DNA from: Rhodopila sp.
GTDB lineage: Bacteria > Pseudomonadota > Alphaproteobacteria > Acetobacterales > Acetobacteraceae
Assembly (NCBI GenBank): GCA_025355085.1
Contig: JANXLQ010000032.1
Location: forward strand, 1 to 35,743
Length of the DNA: 35,743 nucleotides
Direction: 5' to 3'
Numbering within the stretch: position 1 is the stretch's first letter; each line of letters starts with the position of its first letter. Under the pieces are notes generated by a model. It made no database searches, was not told the origin of the DNA, and was given only the letters and a program-made list of their open reading frames with translations. Positions 17,905 through 27,469 of this stretch are shown in pieces. The position numbers and the translations under genes were made by a program.

Positions 17905-19535
17905 TGGGCGGGCCGTTATTCCGGATCATGGGGCTTTGGGGTCGCCAAACCGGCTGGCTGCTGGCGGGCCTGGGCGTGTCCCTGGCCGCGTTGGCCGCAG
18001 GGGTCGGGCTGATGGCGGTTTCCGGGCTTGCCGTTGGTGCGGCGCTGTTGGCCAGTGGACTGGCGATACCGGCCTTGCTGCGAGCGTTGGGCATGGCCCG
18101 TGTCGTGTTGCGGTACAGCGAACGGCTGGTGACCCACGGTGCGATGTTCCGGGCATTGGCGGATATCCGGGTGTGGTTTTTCAGTCGCCTCGCCCGCAGC
18201 TCGGCCGGCGGCCTTGGTTTCAGGCAGGCCGGCGACGTGCTGGCTCGGTTGGTTGGCGATATCGACGCGCTGGACGGATTGTACCTGCGTATTCTGCTGC
18301 CGCTCGCCAGCGCGGTCCTGTTGCTGCCCGTGTTGGTTCTGCTGCTCGGACACAGTTCCCCCGGGTTGGCGACAGAAATAGGCGCGTTGTTCGCCGCGGC
18401 GGCATTCGTGCTGCCCTGGCTGGCGGCCCGGGCGTCGGGCCGGGCAGGGACGGGGTTGGCGGTTGAGGCCGGGGCGCTGCGGGTCGCCGCACTGGATGCG
18501 TTGACCGGATTGCGGGAGGTCCGGGCGTTCGCCGCCGAGGGCCGGATGCTGGCGGCGGTGCAGGGAAAAGAGGCGGCTTTGCTGGCGGCCCAGCAAGCCA
18601 TGGCCGGCCGGACCGCTTTGGCGGGTGCGGCGTCGTTCCTGTGCGCGCAAATCGCGGTGCTGGCGGTACTGATCGATGCCGGCGCCAGTCCGGCGGCGTC
18701 CATCGCGGCGGCTTTCCTGGTGTTGGCGGCGTTCGAAGCTGTGGGCGGGCTGACCCGGGCCGGTGCTTTGGCCGGTCATGCGTCCGCCGCCGCCAGGCGT
18801 GTGCTGGAGGCAGCCGATGCGCCGGTGCCGGTGCCCGATCCCGCCGATCCCGCCGCGATGCCGGTGGCGGCCGGCCTGTCGTTCGAGGGTGTTGAATTCC
18901 GTTGGTTGCCAGACCGCCCGATGGTGTTTGAGAGTCTGACGCTGGAGATTCCTCAGGGTGCGAGGGTGGCGCTGTTGGGTCCGTCGGGTTCGGGTAAATC
19001 GACGTTGGCGGCGCTGGCGCTGAAAGTCGTGGCACCCCGGTCCGGGCATGTTCTGTTAGGTGGGGTGGATATTGCAACGTTGCCCGCTGCGCTGGTGCGG
19101 GCACGCATTGGGTGGCTGGGTCAGGCGACCCATCTGTTCGACGATACGATCCGGGAGAACTTGTTGCTGGCCGACCCGGACGCGGACGAGCCGGCGCTGT
19201 GGGCAGCGCTGGATGCGGCACGGGTCGGGGAGATGGTGCGGGCGTTGCCTGACGGTATGGATACCTGGGTGGGTGAAGGCGGAACGCGGTTCTCCGGTGG
19301 GCAAGGGCGGCGGCTGGCTTTGGCGCGGGCGCTGCTTTCTCCCGCTCCGATCCTGATCCTGGATGAACCCTGCGCCGGGTTGGATGCCGAAACGGAACGC
19401 GCGTTCCTGGAGACGTTGAATGAAACGGCGCCGGGGCGGACGGTTATTCTGATTACCCACCGGCTGACCGGGGTGGAGCGGTTGGACCGGATTTTCCGGC
19501 TGTCGGGTGGGAAGGCGGTCGCGGCGGCGGGGTAG
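17904..19535 (+). CDS. cydC: thiol reductant ABC exporter subunit CydC
   Basis: RVVLRYSERLVTHGAMFRALADIRVWFFSRLA typical of CydC; Walker A GPSGSGKST, FSGGQGRRLALARALL, ILILDEPCAGLD. Confidence 0.88.
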   Translation: MGGPLFRIMGLWGRQTGWLLAGLGVSLAALAAGVGLMAVSGLAVGAALLASGLAIPALLRALGMARVVLRYSERLVTHGAMFRALADIRVWFFSRLARSSAGGLGFRQAGDVLARLVGDIDALDGLYLRILLPLASAVLLLPVLVLLLGHSSPGLATEIGALFAAAAFVLPWLAARASGRAGTGLAVEAGALRVAALDALTGLREVRAFAAEGRMLAAVQGKEAALLAAQQAMAGRTALAGAASFLCAQIAVLAVLIDAGASPAASIAAAFLVLAAFEAVGGLTRAGALAGHASAAARRVLEAADAPVPVPDPADPAAMPVAAGLSFEGVEFRWLPDRPMVFESLTLEIPQGARVALLGPSGSGKSTLAALALKVVAPRSGHVLLGGVDIATLPAALVRARIGWLGQATHLFDDTIRENLLLADPDADEPALWAALDAARVGEMVRALPDGMDTWVGEGGTRFSGGQGRRLALARALLSPAPILILDEPCAGLDAETERAFLETLNETAPGRTVILITHRLTGVERLDRIFRLSGGKAVAAAG

Positions 19536-19700
19536 GGTGGGCATTTAATCCATGTGGGACTTGCCCAATTCGGCCACCTGGTGGTGTTCGTCCGGGAACT
19601 TGAATCCGCCCTGTTATTCGTACGTTTCAGTCTCCGCCCCGGCCATTGGGTGCCTATCGGCACCGGCCAGGGCGAATGCAGCCAACATCTTCTGGTTGAG

Positions 19701-20831
19701 TTATCCGATCTCGGCGGCCAGTTTGTTCAGGTAATACGCCGGGTCGCCGAACAGCCGCTCCGTCACCATGCAGCGCCGGAAGTAATGCCCAACCGCGTAT
19801 TCCTCGGTCATACCGATGCCGCCATGCATCTGCACCGCACTTTGCGAGACATACCGCCCGGCCTGTCCGATCCCGACCTTTGCCAATGCGATATCATGGG
19901 CGCGGGATGCTTCGTCCGGGTTGTCGATCGACATGGTCGCCAGCATCGCCATGCTGCGGCCTTGCTCCTGCATCATGAACATGTCGGCCATACGATGCTG
20001 CACCACCTGGTAGGTGCCGATCGGATTGCCGAACTGAACGCGGGTTATGCTGTATTCCAGCGTCATCTCGTTCATCGCTTCCATCGCGCCGACGGTTTCC
20101 CCGGCGATGGCGGCGATGCCCGCCTCGACCACGCGTTGGATGATGGCCATGCCGCCACCGACTTCGCCGAGAAGCTCCACATCGGTCACGTTCGACAGGG
20201 AGATATCCGCCGCCCGTGTGTCGTCGCGACTGACGTAGCCACGTCGCGCCACGCCTGAGGCACCGGCATCGACGATGAACAGCGTGATGCCGTCTTCCTC
20301 GTAACGGTCTCCGCTGGTCCGGGCGCTGACGATGATCTTATCCGCTGCTTCGCCATGTGAAACGACGGTCTTCGATCCGTCCAGCACCCAACCGGCCGCC
20401 GTCTTTTTCGCCGTGGTTATGACATCGGACAGGTCGTACCGAGCCTGCCGTTCACTGTGGGCGAACGCCATTTTGAGGCTGCCCTCGGCGATGGCCGGGA
20501 TCATCGCGGTCTTCTGCGCCGCCGATCCCGCAATGTTCAGCGCGGTTCCGGCCAGCACGACCGTCGGGAAAAACGGTTCCAGCACCAGCACGCGGCCGAA
20601 CGCCTGCATTACCAGCATGACTTCCTGCGCGGTGCCGCCGAAGCCGCCGTATTCCTCGGCGAACGGCAGTCCCAGCAGCCCCTGTTCGGCGAACTGTGCC
20701 CAGACGGCGGGGGAATACCCCTCGGGCAGCGCCATGTAGCCCTTGCGCTGCGCGAAACTATAGGTGTCGCCCAGCATGCGCGACACACTCTCAACCAGCA
20801 GGCGCTGGTCGTCGGTCGGATCAAAATCCAT
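19701..20831 (-). CDS. acyl-CoA dehydrogenase family protein
   Basis: 376 aa; PFAEEYGGFGG, QLAQ-type C-terminus MHGGIGMTEEYAVGHYFRR. Confidence 0.88.
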   Translation of the reverse strand: MDFDPTDDQRLLVESVSRMLGDTYSFAQRKGYMALPEGYSPAVWAQFAEQGLLGLPFAEEYGGFGGTAQEVMLVMQAFGRVLVLEPFFPTVVLAGTALNIAGSAAQKTAMIPAIAEGSLKMAFAHSERQARYDLSDVITTAKKTAAGWVLDGSKTVVSHGEAADKIIVSARTSGDRYEEDGITLFIVDAGASGVARRGYVSRDDTRAADISLSNVTDVELLGEVGGGMAIIQRVVEAGIAAIAGETVGAMEAMNEMTLEYSITRVQFGNPIGTYQVVQHRMADMFMMQEQGRSMAMLATMSIDNPDEASRAHDIALAKVGIGQAGRYVSQSAVQMHGGIGMTEEYAVGHYFRRCMVTERLFGDPAYYLNKLAAEIG

Positions 20832-22036
20832 TACAGCCCCAATACCGCTTTAGTCAGGATGTTCTTCTGAATCTCATTCGTGCCGCCGTAGATGGAGGCT
20901 GCCCGCAGCATGAGGTAGCTGCCGGTTCCGGCGCTGCCGGCTTCCATCAGATCGTCGGGTTCGTTCATCTCCGCCAGTTCCTGCGCCCAGATCGGGGTCG
21001 CCATCGGGCCGGAAACATCGACCGCGAGTTCCGATGTGGCCTGCAGCAGTTCGGTGCCCTTCACCTTCAGCACCGACGACAGCGGGTCCGGCTTGCCCGC
21101 ACCCTTTGCTTTGTCGGACGCCGAAACGACGCGGTACTGGGTGATTTCCAGCGCCTTCATATCGACCTGCAACTGTGCGACCCGCTGGCGGAAAATCTGG
21201 TCCTCGATCAGCGGTTTGCCGCCGAAATTAACATCCTTGGCCATTGAAACGGCGGTGTTAACCCGTTCGCGCGATTTGCCGAGGCGTGCGATGCCGGTGC
21301 GTTCGTTGCCCAGCAGAAATTTCGCGACATCCCAGCCTTTGTTTTCTTCGTAGATACGCATCGACACCGGCACGCGCACGTCGTCGAAGAACACCTCGTT
21401 CAGATGATGGCCACCGTCGATCGAAATGATCGGGCGCACCGTGATGCCGGGCGTCTTCATATCGATCAGCAGGAACGAAATTCCCTCTTGCCGTTTGCGG
21501 GCGTTGGGGTCGGTGCGAACCAGCACGAAGCACCAATCGGCGTTATGCGCGGTGGAGGTCCAGATTTTCTGCCCGTTCACCACGTAATGATCGCCGTCCC
21601 GCTTCGCGGCTGTCTTTAGCGAGGCCAGATCGGACCCGGCGCCGGGCTCCGAGAACCCCTGGCACCACCAATCGTCCAGGTTCGCGGCGCGCGGCAGGAA
21701 GCGCTTCTTCTGTTCCTCGGTCCCGAACTGGATCAGCACCGGCCCCAGCATGGTGATATTGAAGGACAGCAGCTCGGGGGCAGGGGCCATCAGATTTTCT
21801 TCGAGGAAGATCATCTTTTGGATCGCGCTCCAGCCCGGGCCGCCCCATTCCTTCGGCCAGGACATTGCTGCCCAGCCCTTCGCGTTGAGGATTCGCTGCC
21901 AACGCACGGTATCTTCCTTGCGTGGCGGGTGTCCGAGTTTCATGCGGTCGCGAGTGTCCGCGGGCAGGTTTTCGCGAATAAAAATGCGAACTTCCTCGCG
22001 GAAGGCGAGCTCTTCCGGGGTAAAGCGAAGATCCAT
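20831..22036 (-). CDS. acyl-CoA dehydrogenase family protein
   Basis: 401 aa; WPKEWGGPGWS, GFSEPGAGSDLASLKTAA, YGGTNEIQKNILTKAVLGL; TAATG overlap with the downstream paralogue. Confidence 0.92.
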   Translation of the reverse strand: MDLRFTPEELAFREEVRIFIRENLPADTRDRMKLGHPPRKEDTVRWQRILNAKGWAAMSWPKEWGGPGWSAIQKMIFLEENLMAPAPELLSFNITMLGPVLIQFGTEEQKKRFLPRAANLDDWWCQGFSEPGAGSDLASLKTAAKRDGDHYVVNGQKIWTSTAHNADWCFVLVRTDPNARKRQEGISFLLIDMKTPGITVRPIISIDGGHHLNEVFFDDVRVPVSMRIYEENKGWDVAKFLLGNERTGIARLGKSRERVNTAVSMAKDVNFGGKPLIEDQIFRQRVAQLQVDMKALEITQYRVVSASDKAKGAGKPDPLSSVLKVKGTELLQATSELAVDVSGPMATPIWAQELAEMNEPDDLMEAGSAGTGSYLMLRAASIYGGTNEIQKNILTKAVLGL

Positions 22037-22217
22037 TGGGGGTTCCCTCCTACTGACTGGTAACTCTAAGCGGGCCGGCAGCGGTGTGCAATCCGGGGAG
22101 CGACGGGCTTATTCGGCCGGTGGGTCTCCTGGCGGCGAAACAGGGAATTAGGAGCGCACCGGCTGTTGCGCTAACAAGGCGGCTCTTTCACAGCGATTCG
22201 CACCAGGGAGTTCAACG

Positions 22218-22685
22218 ATGCGGAGTTTGCAACATGTACGCGGGCTGGCTTTGGCCGCCTTCGTTACCGCATCGATTGGCAGCCTTGTTGCCGTCGCCCC
22301 CACAGCCGCTTCGGCTCAGAGTATTGGCAAAACGATGACGACACCATCAGGCTTACAAATCACGGACACCAAGGCCGGTACAGGCGCCACACCTAAGACG
22401 GGGCAAACCTGTGTCATGCATTACACGGGCTGGCTCTATGAAAACGGCGTTAAGGGCAAGAAGTTCGACAGTTCGCTCGACCGTGGCCAGCCGTTTGAAT
22501 TTTCCATCGGCAAGGGCCAGGTCATCGGCGGCTGGGACGAGGGCGTTGCCACGATGCAGGTCGGCGGTTCACGGACGCTGATTATTCCGCCCGCACTTGG
22601 TTACGGCGCGCGCGGCGCCGGTGGAGTCATTCCGCCGAACGCGACATTGATGTTCGATGTCGAATTGCTGGGCGTGAAGGGCTAG
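22218..22685 (+). CDS. FKBP-type peptidyl-prolyl cis-trans isomerase, probably exported
   Basis: signal-peptide-like N-terminus; [74 protein letters not shown]. Confidence 0.93.
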   Translation: MRSLQHVRGLALAAFVTASIGSLVAVAPTAASAQSIGKTMTTPSGLQITDTKAGTGATPKTGQTCVMHYTGWLYENGVKGKKFDSSLDRGQPFEFSIGKGQVIGGWDEGVATMQVGGSRTLIIPPALGYGARGAGGVIPPNATLMFDVELLGVKG

Positions 22686-22695
22686 GTTTTCGGTC

Positions 22696-22736
22696 GCGGC
22701 CGGGTCCGGGCGTTATTTTGCGTCCGGGCTGGGCCG
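22696..22736 (+). terminator. possible hairpin terminator after the FKBP gene
   Basis: GCGGCCGGGTCCGG ... CCGGGCTGGGCCGC forms a 14-bp stem with one mismatch and GU pairs; no strong U tract. Confidence 0.4.
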
Positions 22737-22906
22737 CTGGTCTTTGGGATGTTCGGTGCTGTGTCCGTTAACTGGCTCGGGAACGCTGCAACGGCGGTGG
22801 CCTGTCGCCGCCGGCATTTCGTTCAGCAGTTTTTTGAAGGTCGATGAAGACGATGGTTGACCGGCGCGCTTCGACCGTGAGTTTTTGACTTACTGTCCGC
22901 TGTGAA

Positions 22907-22981
22907 TGGCTCGGGAGGTAGGATTCGAACCTACGACCGATCGGTTAACAGCCGATTGCTCTACCGCTGAGCTACTCCCGA
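22907..22981 (-). tRNA. tRNA-Asn (GTT)
   Basis: TCGGGAGTAGCTCAGCGGTAGAGCAATCGGCTGTTAACCGATCGGTCGTAGGTTCGAATCCTACCTCCCGAGCCA; complete cloverleaf with encoded CCA. Confidence 0.95.
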
Positions 22982-23019
22982 ACAGACCCCACGGCTGCGC
23001 TTGCCGGGAGGGCGCCTAT

Positions 23020-23871
23020 CTAGTGTCCCAAGCCGGTCCGGTCAACTGCCGAAAGTGGGTTCAGGAGAAACTCTGTCATCAAACGGGCGCAAATCGTTGC
23101 GTGCGAGAACGGCAATCCGTGCTTCGCATGGCCGATGACATGCAATCTGGCCCCCGGCACCAGGTCTCGGAACGCGGCCATCGCCGGTACCGGGATGAAA
23201 GGGGAGCCGTCGGGGTGCAGCAGCAACAGCGGCGGGCGAAGCGTTGGCAGCCTGTCCACGAGATCCGCCCCGACCAGCGCATCGAGCATCCGCAACACCG
23301 TCTCGGGGCACGCGGTGGCCTGCTGCGCCTCAAACCAGCGGGCCATGTCGCCGGAGATCGCGCCGGGATGGAAGCGGGCGCGCATCATGTAGGCGGACCA
23401 ACCTTCCATGCCTTGGTCCGCGATCATTTGCCGCCAGCCGGCAACCGATTGGATGGAGGCCCCCAGATGCGCCCCATTGCTGATCGTCAGCGTGCGCACC
23501 CGCTCTGGCGCGCGCAGGGCGGCGTTCAGCACGATGGTGCCGCCGATCGATTCGCCCAGCAGGTGCGCTTGTTCGACTCCGGCGGCGTCCATGACCGCGA
23601 ACAGGTCGCCGGTCAGGCGGTCCATGTCGATCGCGACTCGGGCGTCGGGGCGATCGGACGCTCCGTGGCCGCGCATGTCGAATCGCAGGATACGGTGGGT
23701 ATGGATCAGGGCAGGCAACCAACCGGCGAAAATATCCCGATCGGCGCCGACGCCGTGGTGCATGACGATTGTTTCAGGTGCGGGCAGCCAAGGCGGAGTC
23801 AGGTCGATCAGGGACCATGCCAAGGTGCAACCGGCTACGTTTGTGCGTTGGGCCGTCATGATTCCCTCCAA
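23020..23871 (-). CDS. alpha/beta hydrolase
   Basis: LRFDMRGHGASDRP, HLLGESIGGTIVLNAAL nucleophile elbow, ETIVMHHGVGAD. Confidence 0.85.
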   Translation of the reverse strand: MEGIMTAQRTNVAGCTLAWSLIDLTPPWLPAPETIVMHHGVGADRDIFAGWLPALIHTHRILRFDMRGHGASDRPDARVAIDMDRLTGDLFAVMDAAGVEQAHLLGESIGGTIVLNAALRAPERVRTLTISNGAHLGASIQSVAGWRQMIADQGMEGWSAYMMRARFHPGAISGDMARWFEAQQATACPETVLRMLDALVGADLVDRLPTLRPPLLLLHPDGSPFIPVPAMAAFRDLVPGARLHVIGHAKHGLPFSHATICARLMTEFLLNPLSAVDRTGLGH

Positions 23872-24069
23872 TTGTTGGCCGGGGCGGTAACAGGTGCGTT
23901 GTCCCGGCGGTGCGATGCTGTATTATACCTTCCGTCGGTGCGTTCGCCTGGTAAAGCGAGTGCCCCGAGCTGCGATTAGAGGTTTGAGTTTCGCAGCTTC
24001 TTAGAGTAGGTCAGGTTGAGTTGGACTGAACCAGCGCCCCGATGCTGGGTGAAGGTCCGATTGGCGTAT

Positions 24070-24154
24070 GCGGGCGTGGTGGAACTGGTAGACGCGCCGG
24101 ACTCAAAATCCGGTTCCGTGAGGAGTGTCGGTTCGATTCCGACCGCCCGCACCA
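24070..24154 (+). tRNA. tRNA-Leu (CAA)
   Basis: GCGGGCGTGGTGGAACTGGTAGACGCGCCGGACTCAAAATCCGGTTCCGTGAGGAGTGTCGGTTCGATTCCGACCGCCCGCACCA; long variable arm, encoded CCA. Confidence 0.95.
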
Positions 24155-24183
24155 CCTTTTTTCTGGCGACGTTCGATGTCGCG

Positions 24184-25263
24184 TTACGGCGAGATGCCGA
24201 GCAGCCTGGCTGCGGTTCCTCCTAAAATCGCGATGCGCTGTTCGTCGGTTAAACCGGGCGTGTTCAGTACAAGATCGACCTCTGTGCTGGTCCATGGGAA
24301 GGGGTAGTCCGTTCCCATCATGATTTGGCCGGGGCCGGTTTCTGCGATCAGATGACGCAACGCTTCCGGCGTGAACACGATTGTATCGAAAAAAAGTTGT
24401 CCGTCTTTCAGATATGCCGTGGGATTTTTCTTCGGCAACGGGCCGACCTTGCCGGGGAAGCACCTTGTGACCGCATCCGAGCGGTTGGCATAGGACGGCA
24501 GGAAACCGCCGCCGTGGGCCGCGCAGATTTTTAGCCCCGGAAAGCGGTCGAGCGTGCCCTCGAAAATCAGGTGCGACAGCGCGATCGTAGTTTCCAGCGG
24601 ATTGCCGATCGTGTTCGTCAGCAAACCGTTGCCGCCCAGCCGGCCGCTGGGTTCCAGCTCGCGGGTACCGAGCGGGTGCATGAAGACGAGAATGCCAAGC
24701 TCTTCGCATTTGGCCCAGAAGGGATGGAAGCGTGGATTGGCCAGTTCCTCGCCAGCGACACTGCCGGCAACGCCGACGCCGCGAAAGCCGAGTTTTTTGA
24801 CCGCGTATTCCACCTGTTCGGCGGCGAGTTCGGGGAATTGCAGCGCCGCCGTCGCGAAGGCAACGAAGCGGTCGGGACTGGCGGCGCAGAATTCCACCAA
24901 TGTCTCATTCTGGACCTTGATCAGTTCGGCAGCCGCATCGCGTTCGGCGCGATACCAGTAGGGGTTGATCGACAACGCTTCAACGTCGATGCCCTGGGCG
25001 TCCATCGCCGCGAGGCGTACGCTGGTATCGGCCATCATCAGGCCGGGTGCTTCGAGCGGATGGTCGATCAGTGCCGCGGCGGCCGGGACGATGCAATGGG
25101 CGTGGATATCGATTGTCTTGACACGTTTGCCGTTGACCGCGACCTCTCGCCGGCGTGGCTGCGGCTGGGCGCCGGAGGGGCCGGGCGTTACGCTGGCGAT
25201 CGCACAGCCGACGAACGCGAGGCCGGCCATGGTATTGGTGAGTAGGTCGCCGATTATTGGCAT
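24184..25263 (-). CDS. amidohydrolase family protein (ACMSD-like)
   Basis: KTIDIHAHCIVP, ICAAHGGGFLPSYANRSD, IMMGTDYPFPW; start MPIIGDLL at 25263 with gggagg upstream; hydrophobic N-terminus. Confidence 0.85.
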   Translation of the reverse strand: MPIIGDLLTNTMAGLAFVGCAIASVTPGPSGAQPQPRRREVAVNGKRVKTIDIHAHCIVPAAAALIDHPLEAPGLMMADTSVRLAAMDAQGIDVEALSINPYWYRAERDAAAELIKVQNETLVEFCAASPDRFVAFATAALQFPELAAEQVEYAVKKLGFRGVGVAGSVAGEELANPRFHPFWAKCEELGILVFMHPLGTRELEPSGRLGGNGLLTNTIGNPLETTIALSHLIFEGTLDRFPGLKICAAHGGGFLPSYANRSDAVTRCFPGKVGPLPKKNPTAYLKDGQLFFDTIVFTPEALRHLIAETGPGQIMMGTDYPFPWTSTEVDLVLNTPGLTDEQRIAILGGTAARLLGISP

Positions 25264-25378
25264 TTTCGCCTTTCCTCCCTGTTTGATTTGGTGAGGGCAG
25301 AAGCCTAGCACGGTGACCGGCATGATCAACGCCGGCTGGACATTTTGCCAGCCGTCCGATGATGGCGCTCCCTCATTT

Positions 25379-25663
25379 CTATTTAGCAATGCCGGTGAAC
25401 TCTGCCGCGGTTAGCCGCGCCAAATCGGCCGATGTCGAGGCAAATACCGCATTGGGTGAGCCGCCGGCCGCCCAGATTGCCGGATAACGCTGCAAGTTCC
25501 GATCCAGCAGCGTCATTGGCGCCATCGGGTGCCCAACCGGAGGCACGCCGCCCGGTGCGGTTCCGGTATGGAGCCACACAAACTCCGCGTCCGCGCGTTT
25601 GATTTTCTGGGCAGGCAGCCTTCGATACCGGGTCCGATTGTAGCGTCTCGGCTCGAAGGCCAT
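25379..25663 (-). pseudogene. YbaK/EbsC (aminoacyl-tRNA deacylase-like) C-terminal fragment
   Basis: GTAPGGVPPVGHPMAPMTLLDRNLQRYPAIWAAGGSPNAVFASTSADLARLT matches the C-terminal half of the family; the N-terminal half is absent. Confidence 0.6.
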
Positions 25664-25758
25664 GTTATCATGCGGATCATGGCCGGTTTTGGTTAGGCTG
25701 TTTCCCGAACCTGCGGCTGAGAAGGCCGGAACGATCCAGAGGCGAAAGACCCAGCCGT

Positions 25759-27087
25759 ATGCATAAACGCCGTCATCGCCACCCCACTCATCACATGATT
25801 GCCGCGCGAATCGCCGTCCATAAGGCCCCGGGCAAACCTCCCGGTAAGGGTCTGTGGGCGGCGCTTGGGCCGGGGCTGATTACCGGTGCGTCCGACGACG
25901 ATCCTTCCGGCATTGCCACGTATTCCCAGGCGGGGGCGCAGTTCGGCTTTTCGATGTGCTGGGTCATGCTGTTCACCTTTCCGCTGATGGCGGCGATTCA
26001 AGAGATCAGTGCCCGCATCGGACGCGTGACCGGGCAGGGGATCGCCGGCAATATCCGCAAGCACTACCCGAAGTCGCTGCTGCGCGTGATTGTCGCCCTG
26101 CTGCTGGTCGCCAACATCATCAACCTGGGTGCCGACCTGGGGGCGATGGGCGACGCCGTCGCGCTGTTGATCGGGGGTTCGCCGCGTCTGTATGTCGTTG
26201 CGTTTGCTTTGGGGTGCGCCGGGCTGGAAACATTCTCTCGCTACGAACGCTACGTTGTGCTGCTGAAATGGAGTTCGGTCTTCTTGCTGGCTTATGTCGC
26301 GACCGCGCTGGTAGTGGACACGCCGTGGGGTTTGGTGGCGCGTGATACGTTCATCCCTACAATCCGCCTGGACACCGGCTACGTGGTGGCCATTGTCGCC
26401 GTGCTGGGCACGACGATCACGCCGTACTGCTTCTTCTGGCAGTCCTCGCAGGAAGCCGAGGACGAACGGATCGACCCCCACGCCCAGTCCCTGTTGGACG
26501 CGCCGGAGCAGGCGAAAGTCCAAATCGGCCGCATCCGGTTGGATACGTATGTCGGCATGGGATACTCCAACATCATCAGCCTGTTCATTATCATTACGAC
26601 GGCGGCAACGCTGAACGCGCACGGCATCACCAACATCGAGACATCCGCGCAGGCGGCGGAGGCATTGCGTCCGATTGCCGGGGCGTTCACCTTCGCCCTG
26701 TTCGCGGTGGGGATCATCGGCATCGGGTTGCTGGCGATTCCGGTGCTGGCCGGTTCCTGCGCCTATGCGTTGGGGGAGGCTTTGGACTGGCCCACCGGTC
26801 TCGATCGCCTGCCGCTGGATGCCAGGGCGTTCTATGGCACGATCATCGTGGCGACGCTGATCGGCATTGTGATCAACTTCGTTGGGTTGGACCCGGTGAA
26901 GGCGCTGTTCTGGGCGGCCGTGATCAACGGCGTGGTCGCCGTGCCACTGATGATAGTCATTATGATCATGGCGATGGCGCCGAAGGTGATGGGGCAGTTC
27001 ACGCTGTCTCGGACGCTGTGCACAATGGGGTGGTTGTGTACGGCGGTGATGACGGTGGCGGTCGGGATCATGTTCGCGACGTGGTAG
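25759..27087 (+). CDS. NRAMP-family divalent metal transporter (divergent)
   Basis: LGPGLITGASDDDPSGIATYSQAGAQFGF; ETFSRYERYVVLLKW; TM6-like region GTTITPYCFFWQSSQEAEDE. Confidence 0.85.
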   Translation: MHKRRHRHPTHHMIAARIAVHKAPGKPPGKGLWAALGPGLITGASDDDPSGIATYSQAGAQFGFSMCWVMLFTFPLMAAIQEISARIGRVTGQGIAGNIRKHYPKSLLRVIVALLLVANIINLGADLGAMGDAVALLIGGSPRLYVVAFALGCAGLETFSRYERYVVLLKWSSVFLLAYVATALVVDTPWGLVARDTFIPTIRLDTGYVVAIVAVLGTTITPYCFFWQSSQEAEDERIDPHAQSLLDAPEQAKVQIGRIRLDTYVGMGYSNIISLFIIITTAATLNAHGITNIETSAQAAEALRPIAGAFTFALFAVGIIGIGLLAIPVLAGSCAYALGEALDWPTGLDRLPLDARAFYGTIIVATLIGIVINFVGLDPVKALFWAAVINGVVAVPLMIVIMIMAMAPKVMGQFTLSRTLCTMGWLCTAVMTVAVGIMFATW

Positions 27088-27206
27088 GGGCAAGAAGTGC
27101 AAGGGGCTGACAATAGAAAAAGGACGCCCCGGTCGTGTGCGAGGTTCGTAGTGTGGCAGCCCGAGCCTGCCGGTCGCTTGGTGAGGGGAGGCCGCTGTCA
27201 AAGATG

Positions 27207-27236
27207 TGGCATTGAAAAGCGCATCTTTTGATGCCA
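27207..27236. promoter_or_regulatory. palindrome upstream of vapBC, candidate VapBC operator
   Basis: TGGCAT-TG-AAAAG-CGCAT-CTTTT-G-ATGCCA, near-perfect 30-nt inverted repeat 36 bp before the vapB ATG. Confidence 0.6.
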
Positions 27237-27271
27237 TAAATTGTGCCTAAAGCCAGCACAGGAATGCCTTC

Positions 27272-27469
27272 ATGCGCACGACGGTGGCTCTCGACAACGA
27301 TCTCATGGCGAAAGCCCGCGCCTATACCGGCCTGCAGGAGACGTCCTCGTTGTTGCGAGAGGCTTTGAAGGCACTGGTCGAACGCGAAAGCGCACGCCGT
27401 CTCTCGCTTCTGGGCGGCAGCCAACCTGATCTGGAGCAGGTGCCAAGGCGTCAACCAGACGCGGCATGA
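27272..27469 (+). CDS. vapB: VapB-family antitoxin
   Basis: MRTTVALDNDLMAKARAYTGLQETSSLLREALKALVERESARRL; overlaps vapC by ATGA. Confidence 0.85.
   Translation: MRTTVALDNDLMAKARAYTGLQETSSLLREALKALVERESARRLSLLGGSQPDLEQVPRRQPDAA

Noticed and set aside
17597-19049. Long minus-strand ORFs inside cydDC (368, 377 and 333 aa)
   Set aside because: Low-complexity Arg/Pro/Gln-rich shadow ORFs typical of GC-rich coding DNA; the sense strand encodes full ABC motifs.
22907-24154. Integrated element anchored at the tRNA-Asn or tRNA-Leu gene
   Set aside because: No integrase, no duplicated tRNA 3' end seen nearby; intervening gene is an ordinary hydrolase.
24011-24709. 232-aa minus-strand ORF crossing tRNA-Leu
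   Set aside because: Spans the tRNA gene and is out of frame with the amidohydrolase; spurious.
25693-27237. 514-aa minus-strand ORF antisense to the NRAMP gene
   Set aside because: His/Arg/Gln-rich composition without domains; the sense strand is a well-formed polytopic transporter.
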